In this document: positions 42,692 to 51,680 of the stretch, in pieces
How the letters are laid out: every line of letters begins with the position of its first letter
How positions within the stretch are numbered: the stretch's first letter is position 1
DNA from: UBA4720 sp038227135
GTDB taxonomy: Bacteria; Gemmatimonadota; Gemmatimonadetes; Gemmatimonadales; Gemmatimonadaceae
Length of the DNA: 64,000 bases
Direction of reading: 5' to 3'
Assembly (NCBI GenBank): GCA_038227135.1
Contig: JBBRQC010000009.1
Location: forward strand, 22,123 to 86,122
The notes under the pieces: model-generated
Seen by the model: the letters and a program-made list of their open reading frames with translations, nothing else
Told to the model about the DNA's origin: nothing
The model's database searches: none
Made by a program: the position numbers and the translations under genes

Positions 42692-43503
42692 GCATGTCCG
42701 ACCGGCTCGATCCCGCCGCCCTGAAAAAGCGGCTGAAAGCGCTCGAAGCGCAAGCGAAAGAAGCGCAGTGCACGATCGACGAGCTGAAGTCGCGCGATTC
42801 TCTCAAGACGCAGTTCTTGTCCAACATTTCGCACGATCTGCGTACACCGCTCGCCGCGATCATCACGCACGCCGAGATATTGCGCGACGGGATGCTGGGA
42901 GAGCTCAACACAAAGCAGCGGGAAAGCGTGCGCGGAATAGTCAATGGCGGGCAGCAGCTTCTCGACATGATCGACGAGATCCTGACGTACGTGCGCAGCG
43001 AAGGAGACCAGATCAAGCTGACGCGCGCCGAATTCTCCATCGCCGAGGTAGTCGATCAGGTACGCATGCTGAACCAGCCGCTGGCGGCGAAAAAGCACCT
43101 CACCATCGAGCGGCTCAACGGCGACGACCTGCCTCCCGTTTACGCCGATCGTGACAAGTTGCGCCATGTCCTCGGCAATCTCATAGGAAACGCGATCAAG
43201 TTCACACAGGCTGGCGGGCGAATCTGGATCGGCTTTTCACTCCGCGGCGGGAACGGCGAAGAGCTGCTGGTGGAAGTCGGCGACACCGGTCAGGGCATTG
43301 CGCGGGAGCACCACGAGCTCGTGTTCCGGGAGTTCGCCCAGGTGGACGCCTCCCCATCGCGGCCGCATCACGGGACGGGACTGGGGCTCACGATTGCCCG
43401 CAAGCTCGTCGAGCTCCACGACGGGACCATCTGGGTCGACAGCGAGCTCGGCAAAGGAAGTCGCTTCTTTTTTACGGTGCCTCTCGACGCACGGCGGGAA
43501 TAG
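42688..43503 (+). CDS. soluble sensor histidine kinase
   Basis: A 271-aa kinase with no membrane segment. A short N-terminal coiled coil (KKRLKALEAQAKEAQCTIDELKSR) leads into the H-box FLSNISHDLRTPLAAII. The ATPase shows N box LGNLIGNAIKFTQAGG, G1 GDTGQGIAREH, F box FREFAQVD and G2 GTGLGLTIARKL. No sensor domain is visible, so it may sense a partner protein. The receiver gene overlaps by one base. It could phosphorylate the CheY-like protein. Confidence 0.93.
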   Translation: MSMSDRLDPAALKKRLKALEAQAKEAQCTIDELKSRDSLKTQFLSNISHDLRTPLAAIITHAEILRDGMLGELNTKQRESVRGIVNGGQQLLDMIDEILTYVRSEGDQIKLTRAEFSIAEVVDQVRMLNQPLAAKKHLTIERLNGDDLPPVYADRDKLRHVLGNLIGNAIKFTQAGGRIWIGFSLRGGNGEELLVEVGDTGQGIAREHHELVFREFAQVDASPSRPHHGTGLGLTIARKLVELHDGTIWVDSELGKGSRFFFTVPLDARRE

Positions 43504-43865
43504 TGGCTGCCCGCATTCTCATCGTCGAGGACAGCACGCTCGTGACCGATGCTTTTCAAATCCTGTTCACGGAGACGGGCTATGAAGTAGAGGTGGCCGC
43601 CACGGTCGCTGACGCCATCGACCGCGGCACTGAGAACACAGCCGACATAATGCTGCTCGACCTTACGCTACCGGATGGCAACGGACTGGAAGTTCTCGAG
43701 GCATTGCGCCAGCGCGGGGCGTCTCCGCGAGCGACTCTCGCGATGACCGGCCACGTCGACGCGAAGACGCGCCGCGAATGTCTCGATGCAGGCTGCGCGG
43801 ACGTCCTGGTCAAGCCACTCCCAATCGGCGACCTCCTACGCCACATCCAGCGCCACCTGTCGTAA
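43503..43865 (+). CDS. single-domain CheY-like response regulator
   Basis: A 120-aa receiver starting at GTG. Acidic pocket ILIVEDSTLVTDAFQ, phospho-acceptor Asp in IMLLDLTLPDGNGLEVLEAL (about residue 53), Thr in LAMTGHVDA and Lys in VLVKPLP. There is no output domain. The kinase gene upstream overlaps it. Confidence 0.94.
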   Translation: MAARILIVEDSTLVTDAFQILFTETGYEVEVAATVADAIDRGTENTADIMLLDLTLPDGNGLEVLEALRQRGASPRATLAMTGHVDAKTRRECLDAGCADVLVKPLPIGDLLRHIQRHLS

Positions 43866-45643
43866 CTGAGCGACGGGCGAGGCCACGCGCTGGCCCCCTC
43901 CTCCAGTGGTACTATCGGACGAAGTACCGCCCGTTCGCGCGCGAGAAACGTGCGCGCCCGCCCCAGCGCGGGCTCATCATGCTCCAGATCGACGCGCTCG
44001 CGTACTCCGATCTGCGTAGGGCGCTCGAGCTCGGGTTGTGCCCAACGATAGCGCGGCTGCTGCGCGACGGTTTTGCGCTTCGGCGCTGGTTCTGCGGCCT
44101 CCCGTCCGCCACCCCGTATTGCCAGGCGGGAATGTTTCACGGCGAGAACAGCGGCATTCCCGCGTTCCGGTTTTACGACAAGGCGGCGCACGAGGTGATC
44201 ACGTGCAACGCGCCGCACGGCGTGCAGTACATCCGCGATCGCATTCACTCTCCGGGAGCGCTGGCCGGCGGATCGAGTTACGTGAACCTTCTCGATGGCG
44301 ACGCGCAGACGGTTGCGTTCACTGTCGCGACCCGCGAGAAGATGTCGGTGTACCGCCGACTCGGCGGCACGCGGATGGGTCTGCTGATGCTGCTGCACCC
44401 GATACGAATGGCTCGCATGGTATTCCAGGGAGCATTCGAGTGGCTGCTTGAGGAATGGGAGCGGACGCGCGGTGAGATCGCGGGAAGGGTCACACACGCT
44501 GAGGGGATTTTCCCTTTCATCCGGATTCTCAGCAACGTCGTCGTCCGCGAGCTGCAGACGATGGCGATCCTACTCGACGTCTATCTGGGCGTACCGATCA
44601 TCTACAGCACGTTCATGCAGTACGACGAGCTGGCGCACCACTTTGGGCCATCGGGAAAGCAGGCTCTGGTGGACCTGCGCAGGACGGACGCGCGCATCGC
44701 CGAGATCTGGCGCATGGCTCAGCTCGCCGGGGGGAGAGGCTACGATCTGGTCATCCTTTCCGATCACGGGATGACGCCCGCGCTCAGCTATCGCGTGAAG
44801 TATGGGGAATCGCTTGGAACAACGGTCCAGCGAATCCTCGACGAGGGGCCGCGCTCCGATCAGCCCGCGCCGCGCATTCTCGCCAGCTTCGCGGAGGACA
44901 CCGAGTACGCGGATATCGGGCCCGAGGTCGTAGAGGCGGTGGCGCAGCTCACGCCGGCCTCATTCGGGGCTCGCAAAGGAATCCGCAGATTCAGAGACTG
45001 GCTGAGAAGCCGGTACGGATTGCGCGAAATCATTTTCCCCGAGAAATATCGGGTCGACAAAATCAACGACGTCGTCGTCACCTACAGCTCGTGCCTTGCT
45101 CTCGTCTATTTCACGGAGACCGAGCAGCGCCTGACCCATGAACAGATTATCGCCGACAATCGTTGGTCGAGACTCTACGAGCGGCTGATCGCCCACCCTG
45201 GAATCGGGTTGGTCGCGACTGTCTCGGCGCGGGGAGTGGCACTGGCCAGCAAGAAAGGACGGGCGGTGCTGCGCGATGGCCAGATCGAGAACACCTCGGG
45301 GGAAAACCCGCTCGAGATATTCGGGACGGATCCGTACGTGCTCCGCGCGGTGGAGTCCCTGGTTGGCCAGTCCAACGCCGGGGATTGTGTCCTGTTCGGA
45401 TCCTACGATGGCTACGACATCATCTCGTTCGACGATCAGGTCGGGGCGCACGGGTCAGCCGGCGGAGATCAGGTCTATCCCTTCATCATCTCGCCTGAGA
45501 GGCTGGGATTGGCGTCGGAAATCCTGGAGGATGCCCGCGACATCCATCGCACGGTGCTGGCGCGCTACGCAGCCGCCAACGCCGAGAACGCGCCGCCTTC
45601 TGCTGCCCGACTGACTCCAATCGAGCCTCGTGCTGCAATCTGA
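43778..45643 (+). CDS. alkaline phosphatase superfamily (phosphodiesterase-type) protein
   Basis: An approximately 590- to 620-aa protein. The fold begins at LIMLQIDALAYSDL with the metal-ligand Asp, followed by GLCPTIARLLRDGF, TPYCQAGMFHGENSGIPAF, FMQYDELAHHFGPSGKQAL and the metal pair in LVILSDHGMTP. The start is uncertain: an ATG at 43979 would clip the first strand, and no ATG, GTG or TTG lies between it and 43778, which overlaps the receiver by 88 bp. The Trp/Arg-rich N-terminus WYYRTKYRPFAREK suggests membrane association. Substrate unknown. Confidence 0.75.
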   Translation: MSRCRLRGRPGQATPNRRPPTPHPAPPVVTERRARPRAGPLLQWYYRTKYRPFAREKRARPPQRGLIMLQIDALAYSDLRRALELGLCPTIARLLRDGFALRRWFCGLPSATPYCQAGMFHGENSGIPAFRFYDKAAHEVITCNAPHGVQYIRDRIHSPGALAGGSSYVNLLDGDAQTVAFTVATREKMSVYRRLGGTRMGLLMLLHPIRMARMVFQGAFEWLLEEWERTRGEIAGRVTHAEGIFPFIRILSNVVVRELQTMAILLDVYLGVPIIYSTFMQYDELAHHFGPSGKQALVDLRRTDARIAEIWRMAQLAGGRGYDLVILSDHGMTPALSYRVKYGESLGTTVQRILDEGPRSDQPAPRILASFAEDTEYADIGPEVVEAVAQLTPASFGARKGIRRFRDWLRSRYGLREIIFPEKYRVDKINDVVVTYSSCLALVYFTETEQRLTHEQIIADNRWSRLYERLIAHPGIGLVATVSARGVALASKKGRAVLRDGQIENTSGENPLEIFGTDPYVLRAVESLVGQSNAGDCVLFGSYDGYDIISFDDQVGAHGSAGGDQVYPFIISPERLGLASEILEDARDIHRTVLARYAAANAENAPPSAARLTPIEPRAAI

Positions 45644-45671
45644 TTGTTTGTCTTGCTTCGGAGCAGGATCT

Positions 45672-46151
45672 CTACGCTGAAGGCTGCGGGGCCAGGCCCT
45701 CTACGATCGTTCTGAAAGCCATCGCCGAAATCTTTTCGGGCTCGAACGGCTCACCGGAGCGCTTCATTACACCCTTCACGACCTGGTCCAGCGTCACGAG
45801 CGGCGCGTCGGCCTCGGCCTGAACGTCCACCTCCCATTTGCCGCGGTCGGGGCCTTTCAGCGTGTGACGGTATCGCGCCGTGAACACCGTGTGCCGGTGC
45901 ACGATGATCGCACGATCCTCCTCTTCAATCGGGAGGAATTCGTCGCCGGCGCTCTCGGTCAACGCTTCAGGGGGCTCGTCGGGGCTATGATGGTGCGCTG
46001 CCTCCGGCGGCAGCGGCAGCGCGGCGACTACTGCGACGCCCGTCTCTACGCCGGACTGCCGCAACGGCGGGAATAATCTCACTTCGTCTACCGCGTCCAG
46101 GCCGATCCGGTCCGCAATGTCTCGCAGGAATCTCTCGGTAGTCTCGATCAC
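45672..46151 (-). CDS. hypothetical protein coupled to the TIGR00300-type enzyme, 159 aa
   Basis: Starts at the GTG at 46151, whose GTGA contains the TGA of the upstream gene. The 159-aa product has an N-terminal helix TERFLRDIADRIGLD, a Pro/Glu-rich linker, then a beta-rich core (RAIIVHRHTVFTARYRHTL) and helical C-terminus (LDQVVKGVMKRSGEPFEPEKISAMAFRTIVEGL). No known domain is recognised. Longer in-frame starts are the TIGR00300 gene in another frame. Confidence 0.65.
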   Translation of the reverse strand: MIETTERFLRDIADRIGLDAVDEVRLFPPLRQSGVETGVAVVAALPLPPEAAHHHSPDEPPEALTESAGDEFLPIEEEDRAIIVHRHTVFTARYRHTLKGPDRGKWEVDVQAEADAPLVTLDQVVKGVMKRSGEPFEPEKISAMAFRTIVEGLAPQPSA

Positions 46152-47269
46152 GCCTGTGCTTTCGATGTCTGGGTGCCGGCCTTCAGTGCCTGCCGCTCGC
46201 TGAGCTCGCGCTCCGCGTAGAGTCGCAGAATGTGCATGAAATCCTGGGCGTTCGTCACCACACCGAACGCCTGGTGCGTTCCGCGGTCCTTGAGCTTGCT
46301 CACCACGAACTCGGATGAGTCGACGCAGATCGTGGGAAGCTCCCTCATCGCGCCGTCCGGCTCGGTGACGAACGCGGGTAGCATGTTGCCCGTCGCGATG
46401 GCGTGCAACGCAGTCGCGATCAGCACCGCCATCGTGGCGCGGGTGGTATGTCGCTTCATCGCGTCCTGAGCGGCAAGCGTATCGGTGATTACGTCCGGCA
46501 GCGGTCCGTCGTCGCGGATCGACCCGGTAAGCACGAAGGGAATCCCCCGCGACACGCACGCGTGCATGATGCCGTCCTTGACGATTCCCTGCTCGACCGC
46601 ACGCGCTATGGAACCCGCCGCGCGCACTTTGTTGATCGCGCGCATGTGGAGCCCGTGCCCGCCCGTAGTCGCTTCGCCGGTTCGAGTCATGCCCAGCGTC
46701 GTCCCGAAAATGGAAGCCTCGATGTCGTGCACGGCGACAGCGTTCCCGGCGAGCAGCGCGGAAACGAATCCGTTCTCGATGAACCACACCATGTCAGCGC
46801 GGGCCCGTGAATGCACCAGTGCCGGCCCGGTCACCCAGATTGGATAGCCGCCGCGGTCACGCTCCTCGATGAGGATGTGCGCCATCAACGCGTAGTCGAT
46901 CGGCTTCTCGCGCGACACCTCGCTTGTCATGAACTTGAATTCTCCCTCCTCGTCGGCCAGGAAAGAGCTGGTGTGCACATAGATGCCTTCGCTGCCGTCT
47001 TCGGCGCCGCCGATGGCGACCATGTCTCCCTTTCTGAGCCTTCGGCCTTCTCTGATCCAGAGTCCATCGGGGTCGAGGACGAGGGCGGAATCCATGCGCG
47101 GCTCGCGCGGCATCCGCCACGCGCCTTTGACGCGGACGTAGGTGGGAAGATTGGTGGTCGAGAAAAAGTTCTCGGGCAGCACACCGTCGGCGGGCGCGGG
47201 AACGAACGTCGCGTCCGGAGCGTTGGCCAGCTCGGGTGAATTGAAATCCGGGTGTCTGAGAATCGTCAC
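46148..47269 (-). CDS. TIGR00300 / LOR-SDH conserved-region protein (possible ornithine cyclodeaminase type)
   Basis: A 373-aa protein. Key motifs: SREKPIDYALMAHILIEERDRGGYPIWVTGPALVHSRAR, GNAVAVHDIEASIFGT, IMHACVSRGIPFVLTGSIRDDGPLPDVITD and MAVLIATALHAIATGNMLPAF. These match the family found in archaea and cyanobacteria, named for a region of the plant lysine-ketoglutarate reductase/saccharopine dehydrogenase, whose archaeal members act as ornithine cyclodeaminases. The family call is from recall of pattern, and the activity here is inference. It is coupled to a 159-aa gene. Confidence 0.75.
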   Translation of the reverse strand: MTILRHPDFNSPELANAPDATFVPAPADGVLPENFFSTTNLPTYVRVKGAWRMPREPRMDSALVLDPDGLWIREGRRLRKGDMVAIGGAEDGSEGIYVHTSSFLADEEGEFKFMTSEVSREKPIDYALMAHILIEERDRGGYPIWVTGPALVHSRARADMVWFIENGFVSALLAGNAVAVHDIEASIFGTTLGMTRTGEATTGGHGLHMRAINKVRAAGSIARAVEQGIVKDGIMHACVSRGIPFVLTGSIRDDGPLPDVITDTLAAQDAMKRHTTRATMAVLIATALHAIATGNMLPAFVTEPDGAMRELPTICVDSSEFVVSKLKDRGTHQAFGVVTNAQDFMHILRLYAERELSERQALKAGTQTSKAQA

Positions 47270-47290
47270 CCCGTAAATCTACACCTTCGG

Positions 47291-47340
47291 ACTGCGGACT
47301 CACGGCACTGCGGACTCACGGCAGTGCCGTGTGTCCGCAG
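47291..47340. repeat. 16-bp tandem repeat and hairpin, related to the 12181 element
   Basis: ACTGCGGACTCACGGC occurs twice in tandem (47291-47306, 47307-47322), followed by AGT and GCCGTGTGTCCGCAG, which mirrors the second copy with one mismatch. The shared word ACTGCGGACT recurs in the 12181-12376 hairpin. No T-run, so not a classic terminator. Confidence 0.65.
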
Positions 47341-47351
47341 CGCGAAGTCGT

Positions 47352-49628
47352 CTAAAGAAGCGCGACAGGGTCGCGATCGAGGGTGACGCGGAGCTGGGCG
47401 GTGGTGGGAATCTCGAACCTCTCCATGAAATAACGGCTCACCCGGGTGAGCTCGGCGGGATGTTCGCTCTTCAGCAGTACGTGCCAGCGCCAGCGGCTCT
47501 TGATTCGTTCGATCGGGCAGGGTGCAGGCCCGACCACCGACACCTCATCGCCCGCGCGCGTCGTGATGAGCTCGCGCAGCCATTCCCCGGCGTGGATCGC
47601 AAGCCTTGCGACTGAATCCTCTATCATGCCACTGAATACGATGTTCGCGAGACGCACGTTGGGCGGATACGGTGGATCCACGCGCCCTTCCATCTCCTCG
47701 CGAACGAACGACGCGTAATCGTGCGAGACGGCATAGCGGACCGCGTGGTGCGCCGGAATCCGTGTCTGGATCAGTACCCGGCCTCCCTTCTCTCCGCGCC
47801 CCGCCCGGCCTGATACCTGGCTCAGAAGCTGGAAGCAGCGTTCCGATGCCCGAAAATCCGGAAGGTTGATTCCGACGTCAGCGTCGACGACTCCTACCAG
47901 GGTGACGTTCGGGAAATCGAGTCCCTTCGCGATCATCTGCGTACCGAGAAGAATGTCGACCTCGCCGGCCGCTACCCGGTCGAGAATCCTGGTGTGCGCC
48001 CATTTTCCGCTGGTGGTGTCGACGTCCATCCGGGCGATCCGACCCGCGGGAAATCTCTCGGACAGCAGCCTCTCGACCTGCTGCGTGCCGAGCCCACGCT
48101 GTTTCAGATTCCTGCCGCGGCAGCGGGCACAATCGGGCCGTGGATCCTCCTTGTGGAGGCAGTAGTGGCAGATGAGGCGCTCGGGATTCCGGTGATGCGT
48201 CAGCGTGATGCTGCAGTGCGGACAGGTGGCGACGGCACCGCAGTCGATGCACTGGATGAACGATGAGTAGCCGCGCCGATTGAGCAGCAGAATGCTCTGC
48301 TCGCCGCGCTGCATGCACTCGACGATCGCGTCGTGAAGGGGCTCACGGATGACGGACCCGTAGTCGATTCCGCCGTGCGCCATACCCGAATAATCGGTGG
48401 CAATCTTCCGCAGATCGATCACTTCGACCTTTGGAAGCCGACCGCCGCCCACGCGATCAGGAAGTGTCAGAAGCTTGAACTTCCCCGATGTCGCGTTGGC
48501 CCAGCTCTCCAGCGACGGCGTAGCGCTTCCCAGCAGCGTGATCGCGCCCTCGTTCTTCGCTCTTACGATCGCAACTTCACGCGCGTGGTAGCGGGGCGTC
48601 TCGCCCTGCTTGTAGCTGGACTCGTGCTCTTCGTCGACGATGATCGCGCCCAGGTTCTCGAGTGGAGCGAAGACCGCGGAGCGCGCACCCACGACTATCT
48701 TCTTCTCTCCACGCTTTAGCGCGAGCCAGGCGTCATAGCGCTCGCCCTCGCTGAGCGCGGAATGAAGCACGGCAATCCGGTCGCCGAATGCCGCGCGAAA
48801 ACGATCCACCGTCTGCGGGGTGAGCGCGATCTCGGGAACCAGCACGATCGCCGTCTGTCCGCGCTCGTCCACAATCCGACGGAGAAGCTCGATGTAGACC
48901 AGCGTTTTCCCACTGCCGGTGATTCCATGGAGCAGGAATACTTCGCCCTTCTCGGCGGCGGCCATCGCGTCGATTGCGTGCTGCTGCGCCGGCGTCGGCT
49001 GGAGTCGCGTCGCGGAGATACCGCCCCGACTGGAGAAGGGATCGCGCTCGACCACTTCCTCCTCGATGATGACCAGGCCCCGCTTCTCCAGAGACTTGAG
49101 CACCGAGGACGAGAACTCGAGCTGGGAGCTCAACTGCTCCGATGTCGCCCGGTTACCGAGGGATTCGATCAGCTCGAACACGGCTCGCTGCTGCGGCGAT
49201 CTCCCGAATACCTTGTCGCGCTGGAGGAGCGACGGGATCTCGAGCCCGACGCGCACGACGCGCTGGATCTTGCGCGCCGGATGCGGATCGTCAGCCCCGG
49301 TGAGAGCCGCCGGAAGCGCCGTACGGAGTGCGACCCCGAGAGGAACGACGTAATAGTCGGATATCCACCGGCACAGCTCGAGCAGAGACTGACTGACAGC
49401 CGGCCTGGCATCCGGTGATTCGAGAACCGCCTTTGGTTTTCGCTTGAGCGGACTGATGTCGCTAACGCCGACGCAGACACCGATCTCCCTGCCGTTTCGT
49501 AGCGGGACGACGACCCGGGACCCGATCACGACCGGACTCGCGAGGCCTTCTTCTACTGCGTATGTGAAATTCTGGAACAGCGGCAGGGGCAGCGCGACTT
49601 CTACGAACTTCGGAGGCTTCTCACGCAC
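47352..49628 (-). CDS. priA: primosomal helicase PriA
   Basis: I start at the GTG at 49628 (758 aa), overlapping the epimerase stop by 8 bp; an ATG at 49649 would overlap by 29 bp and cannot be excluded. The N-terminal 3'-DNA-binding region is FVEVALPLPLFQNFTYAV. Walker A is GITGSGKTLVYIELL, the DEEH box AIIVDEEHESSYKQ, and the zinc cysteines lie in CIDCGAVATCPHC, CHYC and DCARCRG. It restarts stalled replication forks. Confidence 0.96.
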   Translation of the reverse strand: MREKPPKFVEVALPLPLFQNFTYAVEEGLASPVVIGSRVVVPLRNGREIGVCVGVSDISPLKRKPKAVLESPDARPAVSQSLLELCRWISDYYVVPLGVALRTALPAALTGADDPHPARKIQRVVRVGLEIPSLLQRDKVFGRSPQQRAVFELIESLGNRATSEQLSSQLEFSSSVLKSLEKRGLVIIEEEVVERDPFSSRGGISATRLQPTPAQQHAIDAMAAAEKGEVFLLHGITGSGKTLVYIELLRRIVDERGQTAIVLVPEIALTPQTVDRFRAAFGDRIAVLHSALSEGERYDAWLALKRGEKKIVVGARSAVFAPLENLGAIIVDEEHESSYKQGETPRYHAREVAIVRAKNEGAITLLGSATPSLESWANATSGKFKLLTLPDRVGGGRLPKVEVIDLRKIATDYSGMAHGGIDYGSVIREPLHDAIVECMQRGEQSILLLNRRGYSSFIQCIDCGAVATCPHCSITLTHHRNPERLICHYCLHKEDPRPDCARCRGRNLKQRGLGTQQVERLLSERFPAGRIARMDVDTTSGKWAHTRILDRVAAGEVDILLGTQMIAKGLDFPNVTLVGVVDADVGINLPDFRASERCFQLLSQVSGRAGRGEKGGRVLIQTRIPAHHAVRYAVSHDYASFVREEMEGRVDPPYPPNVRLANIVFSGMIEDSVARLAIHAGEWLRELITTRAGDEVSVVGPAPCPIERIKSRWRWHVLLKSEHPAELTRVSRYFMERFEIPTTAQLRVTLDRDPVALL

Positions 49629-50676
49629 TTTGGAACGCCGTGGCCACATCTACGCTCGGCGCAGGCGATGCGCCCAGCCCCGGTGCGTCCGACAGTTTGA
49701 TCGAGCCCGCCGCGATCGACGTGCCCCGGAAAGGATCGGTCGCCAGCAGCGCGGCTCCATCGAAATCAGCGGCGTCGAGAAGCGGCGCGATCTGCGCTAT
49801 CGCAGAAATCCCCAACGAGCTCTCGATCATGCAACCCGCCATAACCTGCATGTCGAGGGCACGCGCGGTGTGAACCATACGCATAGCCTCTCTCAGACTG
49901 CCGCACTTGGCGAGCTTGATGTTGATCCCATCGACTGCTCCGGCGAGCCTGGGAATATCGGTCGCAACAAGGCACGACTCGTCGGCGAAAACGGGCAGCC
50001 TGGCTCGTTTGCGGACAAACCGAAGCCCCTCGATGTCGTTTCCCGCCACCGGCTGCTCCAGCATCTCGACCCCGTGCTCAACCAGGAATTCACTCATGCG
50101 CACCGCGTGCTTCGCGGTCCACGCTGCGTTCGCATCGACACGCAGACGTTTGTCCGGTGCCGCCTTTCGAACGATGCGCACGATTTCCATATCCCGATCG
50201 GTGCCCAGCTTGATCTTGAGAATGGGATACTCGCGAGCTTCGTGAACCCGCTGCTCGAGCTCGTGGTTTTCTGCGATCGCGATCGTGAAGCTGGATTGTG
50301 GCGCCGTCGCCGGATCGAGGCCCCAGATCCGATGCACCGCTAGCCCAAGTCGCTTTCCGAGCAGATCGTGCAGCGCCGAGCTGACCGCGCTCTTCGCCGA
50401 GGCGTTGCCGCGAAGCACGCGGTTCAACTGGCCTTCGATGGACTCGAGCGCCATTGGATCGGCGCGCTCGAGAAGAGGCTTGAATTGTCCGAGCGCGGCG
50501 ATGACCGTGGCGACCGATTCGCCGTAGTAGCGATTGGGCGCCGCTTCGCCGAAGCCTTCGACTCCATCCTCGTCGGTGATGCGCACGATCACGTTTCTGT
50601 GGTGGGCGTACCCGCCTCGCGCTATGACGAACGGGTGCGTTGGCTTGAGCTCGATTGTCTGGTGCGAGAGCTTCAT
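49621..50676 (-). CDS. L-Ala-D/L-Glu-type dipeptide epimerase, enolase superfamily
   Basis: A 351-aa protein from the ATG at 50676, which overlaps the kinase stop (ATGA); longer in-frame starts lie inside the kinase. Enolase-superfamily sites are visible: KxK catalytic pair in YPILKIKLGTD, metal ligands in LRVDANAAW, LEQPVAGND and FADESCL, and the distal Lys in NIKLAKCG. This is the muconate-lactonising subgroup. The match to L-Ala-Glu epimerases is by motif order; it would recycle murein tripeptide dipeptides. Confidence 0.88.
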   Translation of the reverse strand: MKLSHQTIELKPTHPFVIARGGYAHHRNVIVRITDEDGVEGFGEAAPNRYYGESVATVIAALGQFKPLLERADPMALESIEGQLNRVLRGNASAKSAVSSALHDLLGKRLGLAVHRIWGLDPATAPQSSFTIAIAENHELEQRVHEAREYPILKIKLGTDRDMEIVRIVRKAAPDKRLRVDANAAWTAKHAVRMSEFLVEHGVEMLEQPVAGNDIEGLRFVRKRARLPVFADESCLVATDIPRLAGAVDGINIKLAKCGSLREAMRMVHTARALDMQVMAGCMIESSLGISAIAQIAPLLDAADFDGAALLATDPFRGTSIAAGSIKLSDAPGLGASPAPSVDVATAFQSA

Positions 50677-51677
50677 CCGGCAGCGATGCTGGCAGTAGCG
50701 CGTGCTGTGCGAGCCATGCGGAACTCGTGATGGGATGATGCGCCCGACAGGAAATTGATGAGCGCGTCGGCGAGATCGTTTCCGCGCTCGAAGCGGTGCG
50801 CCGGATTCTTTTCCAGGCAACGCATCACGATGGCCGAGAGCTGCGCCGGGATTTTGGATTCCACGACGTCGGGTGAGACCGCGGTCTCCGTCACGTGCTT
50901 GTAGCTGATTGAGTAACTGTCTGCGCCATCGAAGGGCGGGAAGCCCAGGAGCGTCTCGTACATCACGACGCCAAGTCCGTAGATGTCGCTGCGGCCGTCG
51001 AGCAGCTTTCCCCTGGCCTGCTCGGGAGACATGTAATGGGGAGTCCCCATAACGTTTCCACTCCCTGTCATGCGGCTTCGGAAGTGACCCGTCGCGATTC
51101 CGAAGTCGGTGACCAGCGCGTTCTCGTCTTCATCGAACAGAATGTTGTCCGGTTTGATGTCGCGGTGGACGAGTCCCCGGCGATGAGCGTAGTCGAGGCC
51201 CGTTGCGACCTGCGCCGCGACAGCCGCAGTGGTCTCCGGGGAGAGCGAGCGGTGCCCGCCGATCCGATCGCTCAGCGTGCCGCGCGCGAGGTACGGCATG
51301 ACGCAATAGACGTGATCAGCGACCATTCCGAAGTCGATGATCTTGCAAATGTGCGGGTGCATCAGCTGAGCGGCCGACTCGGCTTCGCGGCGGAATCGCT
51401 CGCGCATCTCGTGCTCGCGGGCGAGATGCGGGTGCAACACCTTGATCACCACTGGTGAGTCGAGGGAGACCTGAAGAGCGTAGTAGACGCTCGCCATTCC
51501 GCCCTCGCCGACCCGATGCATGATCGTGTAGCGTCCACCGGTGAGCTGACGGAGCGCCGTAACCGAAGGGTCGGGTGGAGCCTGACGCTTGTCGGAGCTC
51601 TCGGCCATCCTGATCCCGCAACGCACGCAGCGCGCGGCCTCGGAGCGGTTCCAGCTGCCGCAATCAGTGCAGAACAC
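50673..51677 (-). CDS. Ser/Thr protein kinase with N-terminal zinc ribbon
   Basis: A 334-aa Hanks-type kinase starting at GTG. Residues 1-22 form a zinc ribbon with CTDCGSWNRSEAARCVRCGI. Then come GEGGMASVYYAL, the Lys in VVIKVLHPH, HRDIKPDNILF, DFGIATGH and GTPHYMSPEQA, with helical subdomain XI (CLEKNPAHRF). No membrane span. PknB-like activity is expected; the target is unknown. A GvpL/F-like gene lies upstream. Confidence 0.95.
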   Translation of the reverse strand: MFCTDCGSWNRSEAARCVRCGIRMAESSDKRQAPPDPSVTALRQLTGGRYTIMHRVGEGGMASVYYALQVSLDSPVVIKVLHPHLAREHEMRERFRREAESAAQLMHPHICKIIDFGMVADHVYCVMPYLARGTLSDRIGGHRSLSPETTAAVAAQVATGLDYAHRRGLVHRDIKPDNILFDEDENALVTDFGIATGHFRSRMTGSGNVMGTPHYMSPEQARGKLLDGRSDIYGLGVVMYETLLGFPPFDGADSYSISYKHVTETAVSPDVVESKIPAQLSAIVMRCLEKNPAHRFERGNDLADALINFLSGASSHHEFRMARTARATASIAAG

Positions 51678-51680
51678 TCT

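Noticed and set aside
46670..46700. A tRNA T-loop-like GGTTCGAGTC
   Set aside because: It lies inside the TIGR00300 coding frame with no cloverleaf around it.
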